Assembly (NCBI GenBank): GCA_023525715.1
Contig: CM042011.1
Coordinates: 3,268,066 to 3,332,065 of the forward strand
Direction: 5' to 3'
Length of the DNA stretch: 64,000 bases
From: Cichorium intybus
Taxonomy: Eukaryota > Streptophyta > Magnoliopsida > Asterales > Asteraceae
Shown here: positions 55,722 to 64,000 of the stretch, in pieces
Position numbering within the stretch: the first letter of the stretch is position 1
Layout of the letters: each line of letters begins with the position of its first letter
Program-made: the position numbers and the translations under genes
Notes under the pieces: generated by a model
The model's database searches: none
The model's input: the letters and a program-made list of their open reading frames with translations, nothing else
What the model was told of the DNA's origin: nothing

Positions 55722-56630
55722 CATATTAGAACCATACATGGTCGACGGTATGTGCTACTAACATGTTTTTGTACCATATATCAACTAATTAATGAATAGC
55801 ACCCTCTTATAAAAAAACTATTTGTATAAAGTAAATTAATTGTGAAACAAATTAAAGCTTTAAAGTAGTAAATTAGGAATATAATGAAGGAAAAAGAATG
55901 ACTACTTAGAAGGTACTTGTCAAATAACTTGTATTTTAGAGAAAAATAAATAATTTAATAATTTGCGATCATATAGGAAATAGTTTATTTATATTTTAAC
56001 GTATTTAATGATCAATGCCACTTTCAGGCATGGCTAGTAGTAGTTTTCTTCTGACCGAAGTTTTACTCTCACATTGATTTTTTTAATATGACAAATGTCG
56101 TTATTCATTTTACAGCGTTATAAACGTTAATAAACTTTGAAAAAATTGTCTACAAATATAATATAACCCGTCCTTTTTTAAAACAGCATCGTACATGTGT
56201 GTAGATATATGCAGGCAAGAAAGGAGGCACATATCTTAGTATCTCATGCTTTACCTCCAATGATTCCAGCATAATCTTCTCATGCATGGTTTATTATTTA
56301 TTTCTCCATTTTATAATCATATTATAATATTTTGGAATGTCTGAAACTGAATATAAATTGTCTTCTTCTACTTCAATTAAATTTAACTTTTTTTAGCAGT
56401 GCGTCTGTTCTACTAATTAATTAAAATCCAAATATATCAATTTCAGCGAATTTCTTGGGGCGATAAAATCACAAACCCTATAACCATAAGTATTGGTTTG
56501 TCGCCGATTCTGTATTTCTTCCTCATAATACATCAGAAATTGTTCAATTTCCAACATAACTGGTGTATCTGTGATTCATGGCACCTTCCAGTATCATAAA
56601 AACATTTTTAAATACACATATTTCCATAGA
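55722..56630. other. AT-rich region without a recognised gene
   Basis: No conserved frame, RNA gene or element end is recognised. Confidence 0.4.
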
Positions 56631-56634
56631 TACC

Positions 56635-56757
<123 letters not shown>

Positions 56758-56921
56758 TTAGGTTATAATAAGAATGACAATTATTGTGTTACATTGTAAC
56801 CAAATCATGTCCATCAGATTTCATTCTCGTAAGAATGAAAAAACTGAAAATTTTTCATTCTTAAAATAATAAACTAAATTTTGTACATCAAAACAACAAG
56901 AATATAATAAATTGTTTCAAT

Positions 56922-57027
56922 CTATGTTGCACGGAAACGGATACGGCACCGGGAAACGGATACGTAACGGATACCGAAAACGGCAAAACTCAAAAATTTA
57001 AGATACGGATACGGCAGAGATACGACA

Positions 57028-57096
<69 letters not shown>

Positions 57097-57628
57097 AAAT
57101 TCCAAAATAAATATATATTTATGTAATTAAAACCCGACAATACACATTTTTTTGACTTTTGTAACAATATTGAAATCCTAAAACAAAATGGGCTCATGTT
57201 GGCATGGTCTCACAAATCCAACAGCCCTCTTCACAATATGACGCCCTAAAATCACTTTTCCCTCTTTCACTCTGCTCTGTTTTGTTTTCCCAGCAAAATG
57301 GCACCATTCTTCTTCTTTCTCCTCGCCATTTTCTCATTTGCAGGTTTTTGAACTCTCTTATGCTAATGGATGATGGATCTCATATTTCTCCGTCTGCACT
57401 ATTTCTTACACTAGTTTCTGATTTACATTTGCTGATGGTGGTTCAATCGGTGTCAACTTGGTCGAATCGCTAACAATCTACTGATACCTCAAAGAAACGT
57501 CGCCGATTCTTCATCGGAAACGTTTCAGGTGATTCTGAAACGTTTCTAGGCGTTTCCGTCGAGTATCCGTTTCCGGCGCGTTTCCGATACGGGAACGGCG
57601 GCCTTGGTGGCGTTTCGGTGCATCATAG
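56922..57628. mobile_element. Nested hAT-type element, 707 bp
   Basis: The ends are CTATGTTGCACGGAAACGG and, inverted, CTATGATGCACCGAAACGC. GTTTCAAT flanks both sides (56914-56921 and 57629-57636), an exact 8-bp duplication. Many cggatacgg and cgtttcc words lie inside, plus an AT tract (57033-57094). Confidence 0.92.
57033..57094. repeat. (AT)n tract inside the nested hAT
   Basis: 62 bp of AT repeat. Confidence 0.97.
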
Positions 57629-57844
57629 GTTTCAATTATGACTAAATTACTGGAAAATTTATATCACAACAATAAGAATCTACAAAAATTGTAACAATTC
57701 TGGAAAGAATGAAAATATTTTACATAAAACAACAATATTCTAAATGAACAAATAAGTCATTCCTAAAAGAATGTGTTTTTAATGAGTGGTCCATATTAAA
57801 TTTTAAGGTTACACAATACTTGTCAGGATATATTTGATCATGGC

Positions 57845-57851
<7 letters not shown>

Positions 57852-57938
<87 letters not shown>
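57852..57938. repeat. (AT)n tract left of a Helitron
   Basis: 87 bp of AT repeat, then five copies of tctta (57940-57964) overlapping the Helitron start. Confidence 0.97.
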
Positions 57939-57940
<2 letters not shown>

Positions 57941-57959
57941 CTTATCTTATCTTATCTTA

Positions 57960-60616
57960 TCTTATATATTATAAAGGAAGCATTTTTCCTTACACCACAT
58001 GCATTTGAAACCCCCAACTTTTCAACTTCCAATATAATATATATTATTTAAATACATTAGTTAATTTGAACCTTTTTCTTTATCCCACATTGCTTGACAT
58101 AGAAATATGATAATTCATCTTTCACTTATATAATACCACTTATTTGCTTTCATTATGCATCAATCTTCATCATAATATGACTTTCAAGTCTATCATTGTT
58201 TAGTGGTCTTTTTATCATTCAAACATGTTTTTATCTCAATGTTTTAAAGGATTATATTATTTGGTTTCAATTTATAGAAGTGTTGAGACTTATAAGTGAA
58301 ATTAAAATTACTTAAAACTTTTAAAAACTCAATTAAGTTGGAAGTTCATAGTATGTCGTAATAAAAAACTGACAACGATGTTGACTTCTTTTTATTCACC
58401 ATGATATATGTACATAAAAAATTTCAAGGGTAAATGTTTGAGCATTGTTCAAATAAATTAAATCAAACCATTATCTATATAACAAAAAATATACATATAT
58501 GTATCTATATCTATATATTTATTATAAGAAAGGTCATTGAAACAATATGTTTCAGGATAAATTATTTATCTTTTGTCATATTAATTTTTAGTTTTTTTAA
58601 TTTGTCGTATATTGATTCACACATGTATATAACTTTTAATTTTTCCATTATATAATACCACCCATTAGGTTGTCTTATCTTTTATCTTGATCATACCATT
58701 GTTTTCAAAATCTATTGTTAATCAATGGTTAATTTCACATAAAACATGTTTTATCTCAAAGTTTCAATGAATTCTACTATTTTTTAGCTTTCAAAAGCAT
58801 TGAAACTACAAAAGATTAAATATTAAAATGATTTAAAAACTATTAAAACCTCAATTGGGTTGCAAGTTCATAATACGTCGTGTGTCATAGTTTAACAGGT
58901 GGTGACAATGTTGTAAACATTTTTTTCGTTTGAATATGATCTATATTTATTGAAAAATCAAATAGTAAATGTATGAACATAATTTAAAGTCAGTCAATCA
59001 TTTGTATTTGTATAAATCTTATAAAAAATCAGTCAATCAATAAAGATCAAGATGAATTTCTATCATGTACCACATTAATTTGACCAATTTTAGAAAAAAC
59101 TAAAAGTGGACACCGGTAGGTACCCATCCAAATATTACAAATTCAATCATAAAACTAAAACTAATTGTTCATGGAATGTTGCAATCGATGCCTAAGTCAG
59201 TTACAATCAAGAACACAAAATAAAAAATATATGAAGGAAATGGTTTAGCCTCTTTAGTTATATATGTTTTTTCCCTTGAAATTTGTTTATTAAGATATGT
59301 GAGATAAGAAATTAGTTAATATCTTTATTTATAGATGTTTGATTCATCATTAGTTGTGTTTCTTAAATGATGTGGGATAAGAAAATAACACAAAGCAAAA
59401 TATTATGAAGGAAAGTTTGATCCCACATAGTTAGGATAAACTAATGTAAAAACCTTTATCATTCTATAAATAAATGTGTCTCTCAAATTAAAAGAAACTA
59501 TATAAATAATTAATCATTTTTTATTGTTGGGAACATTTTCAAATAATTAAAGTTCAATAAAATATATTTGAAAGTCTAAAACCGCATGCACCGCCCACAA
59601 AATGCAATTCGAACTTTTCAAAATCCGAAATCGCATATGTGGTGCCGTGTGGTTTTTACTATATAGCAAATCGTGCAACACTCAATTATCGCCATTAAAA
59701 GTGTATTTTTCAAGATATTTGAGTGACAATGAAAGCCTTTGCTAAACTATGGAGAAATATTTACACTATCACTCAATTATCGTTCAAATTTGTAGATTTC
59801 ATCTATTTAGAAATTTGTATTTCTATAATATGTAAAATATATTTTTTAATTATTTATAATTACTTATTAATTTTATATTTCTCTTTGTTGTATATTTTAT
59901 AAAAAATTATAATATTTAACATGAACCAATTTGGACATATTATTTAAAATTGATTTTTAATTTTCTAGTATTTAAAATCTTTAGTATTTCAAGCAAACTT
60001 TTCATTATTAAGAGGTAGTATATTAGTATAATATTGATAACAAATGAGACTATTTAGAAAAAATAAATATAATAAAACATATGAAATTAATATTTTATAG
60101 AAGTAATCGTTATAGATTACTAAATATTTAATATAGTTTTAAATATTTTTTAAACAAACTTTAAAAAAATCATAATTATAAGAAAAAATAAATACAAATA
60201 CCAGAAAGCATACTGTTAATTTAAATTAAATACTTGAAATTGAAACATGACCAAATAAATAGCTTTTAATTCAATTTAGAAATAGATAAAAGTAAAAGTA
60301 TATCGAAATTATACAAAAAAATATATACATGCGCAACCTATATGTAGATGCTATTAAAATTGTGTGATTTGAGATAACTATTTAAGTTGAACCATATTAA
60401 TTTTAATTTTATTTGATGAATTGTATTCATTTACTATAATTATTATAACTTTTGTATTCCAAAATTTAGATACGTGTCTCTATTATCATATAATTGAAAA
60501 TAATAATGATATTTTTTATATAGATTATTTAAAAATTATGTAAAATAACATGTATATATCTATATTCTAATTCTAACTATACAAGTTTCTTCCTGTGCTA
60601 TACGCGGGCATTATAG
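57960..60616 (+). mobile_element. Diverged Helitron, 2.65 kb
   Basis: It starts TCTTATATATTATAAAGGAA and ends with tacgcgggcattatag before a T. The interior is recognisably collinear with the Helitrons at 16092 and 52681, for example gtttgatcccacat, ttgttgg-aacattt and gacaatgaaagcctttgc. The terminal CTAG has become ATAG, so this copy should be immobile. The exact 5' base is unsure because of the tctta repeats. Confidence 0.82.
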
Positions 60617-60627
60617 TATTTATATAT

Positions 60628-62334
<1,707 letters not shown>

Positions 62335-62337
62335 ATA

Positions 62338-64000
62338 TTAGTGGGATACCCGCGCGATGCGGTGATGACGATAGTTTGCTTCGACGTATAATTTCTCGAC
62401 GATGGTTAGTTCATTTGGCGATTGGTTTTATTTCAACAAATTATCTTCTTTCTGCAAGCCCCCCATGTAAAATAGTTTTTTTTTCTTGGCAAATAGTATC
62501 TAAGTTGCAACTAGTTTTCTTTTAGTGGTATATTTTGAGATAAAAATAAAAAGATGGTGTTTATTCTGATAAAAAATACGTTAAAACATTGGGTTAACAA
62601 TAAAATTATGTTGTTGTATAGGGTTAAATAGAAACTTGCTTTGATGTTTCGGTTAATGATAACATTGTTGTTTTTAGGTTAAAAATAAAAACACTTTTTA
62701 GTTTTAGGGTAAAAATAAAAGTGTTGTTGTAGCTTATTCATTGCAAAAGGTATGCCTATTACCACAAATTCGAAAACCTCAGTGCATTACTCATTAATAG
62801 TTTTATTAGCCAAGTAACTCTTACGGTAATTGCAACTTTCTTACATGTTTGGTTTTCTTAAATCAAACATTGATCATTTAAGTCCTTCAAATGTTATCGG
62901 TTTAAAACATCCGTTAATCTATTATAATTACTTATATAATTACTTCTGAACTTGTCTGTCAACTTTCATCTCCAATTTGTGATCATGAAACCCATATTGA
63001 CAATGTGGTGAAATGTTGTGAATATAGTAATCTTCAAATTTGACAAACCGAAGGAAAAATTTGGATCATAGGTTATCAATTTTAGTGTGACAACATAAAG
63101 TTCGATAATTTTTATGTAAATTAGTTGCCCTGGGACATATCATTCATCATAACTAAGTAGACACGTGCTTTGAATTATGTTTTGATTTTTATTCATTGAA
63201 ATCTTTATGTTCAATTTTGTAAAGCATTAAAAGTTAAATCTGATTAAAGAAGATTAATTCAAAGTTATCTTTTTAAATTTTATTGTGCACAATATGTTTT
63301 TATTGTATAACCTTGAAAATAATGATAAAGAACATTAAATTCATGATTACAATAGTAAATAGGTGAAATTCATATATTTCAATCACAAATTCACATCAAA
63401 TAACATTAATTTCACATTTGTATGACATAAAATGCAAATAAAACAATATAAAACATTTGTTACATAATGTGAATTTTAAATTGTCTAATGAAAAATACAA
63501 TTTGACTTTCAGGTTATTTAATATGAAATTTATATCATATAACGTAAATTTTACTATTAGAAATAGAGGTTGACGACGGAATCAATGACGAAAATAATCT
63601 CTTGCTAATCTACAATTGATTTAAAAGAGATCACCCACATATATATTTCTTACATTGTAGTTATTTATCAACAGATTTACAAGGAATTAACGACGAAATT
63701 AACAACGGAATACATTCCTCACTAATAGCTCGCTATTTACAAGATGCTTCTGTCGCAATTCATTTCCTCCCAATTATCCCTCTCAAATCGACACCTTCAC
63801 TTTTGTAGTCTAAAATCAACAACCCTTCTTCGTCCACTCTTTTAATTGGAAAATCATCAATCGTCAATACTCTCACCATTGTTAAACCATATTTCATCGA
63901 TCCCCAAGAAAGTACAACCTAAGAAGCGATTTCGCCTATTGAGCCCTAATTTACTCGACCCTAGTTGAAGAAGTTGGGCATTAATTAAAGCTCCATCTAA
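62338..64000 (-). mobile_element. 3' end of a minus-strand Helitron, running off the window
   Basis: Read on the minus strand, it ends ACCGCATCGCGCGGGTATCC then CACTAA before a T: a CCGC-atcg-GCGG-type hairpin and CTAA, fitting the Helitron CTRR end. Its 5' end was not found before 64000, so the right limit given is simply the window edge. No helicase frame is seen in this part. Confidence 0.55.

Larger units (their letters stand above)
56758..57848. mobile_element. AT-tract-flanked inverted-repeat element, host of a nested hAT
   Basis: The left end (tataataagaatgacaatta, ttgtgttacattgtaacc) and the right end (inverted: atatatcctgacaagtattg, tgtaacc) are imperfect inverted copies. The left end is also like that of the element at 14264. 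Palindromic CATTCT/AGAATG words occur in its arms. AT tracts lie on both outer sides. With the nested element removed, it is about 380 bp. Confidence 0.65.

Overview
The window looks like nuclear DNA of a eudicot plant. It has intron-rich genes with GT/AG introns, AT-rich intergenic DNA, and many plant-type mobile elements: Helitrons, hAT and PIF/Harbinger MITEs, a SINE, an L1-type LINE, Ty3/gypsy remnants and a Pack-MULE-like element. No bacterial operon, virus or CRISPR array is visible. I cannot name the species; an asterid (for example Asteraceae) is only a guess from general repeat style.

Two host genes are well supported. The first, on the minus strand (10390 down to 365, nine exons), is an MBD9-like chromatin regulator with PHD, FYR, DDT/WHIM-like and bromodomain segments. 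It is shorter than Arabidopsis MBD9 and seems to lack the methyl-CpG-binding domain. The second, on the plus strand (22941-25496, nine exons), is a complete spermidine synthase of 333 residues. Every exon junction in both models keeps the reading frame.

The rest is almost entirely mobile-element and repeat DNA. 10.4-16 kb holds small hAT, Harbinger and SINE insertions with exact target duplications, an organellar rRNA fragment between two (AT)n tracts, and a 1.5 kb inverted-repeat element. 16.1-20.4 kb holds a complete non-autonomous Helitron, a truncated LINE and a hAT element. 26.4-35 kb holds hAT elements and decayed retrotransposon pieces. 35.8-39.2 kb holds a long-TIR element carrying a piece of an S-adenosylhomocysteine hydrolase gene, then a 1.7 kb hAT element. 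42.7-43.5 kb is a minisatellite. 45.9-49.8 kb and 56.7-64 kb are chains of different elements joined by long (AT)n tracts.

The most unusual feature is that AT-dinucleotide tracts sit at the junctions of many unrelated insertions: Helitrons, hAT elements, several TIR elements resembling rice Micron, and an organellar DNA fragment. This suggests that (AT)n is a preferred landing site, or is seeded by these elements. All alignments were done by eye, so element ends without an exact target duplication are approximate.
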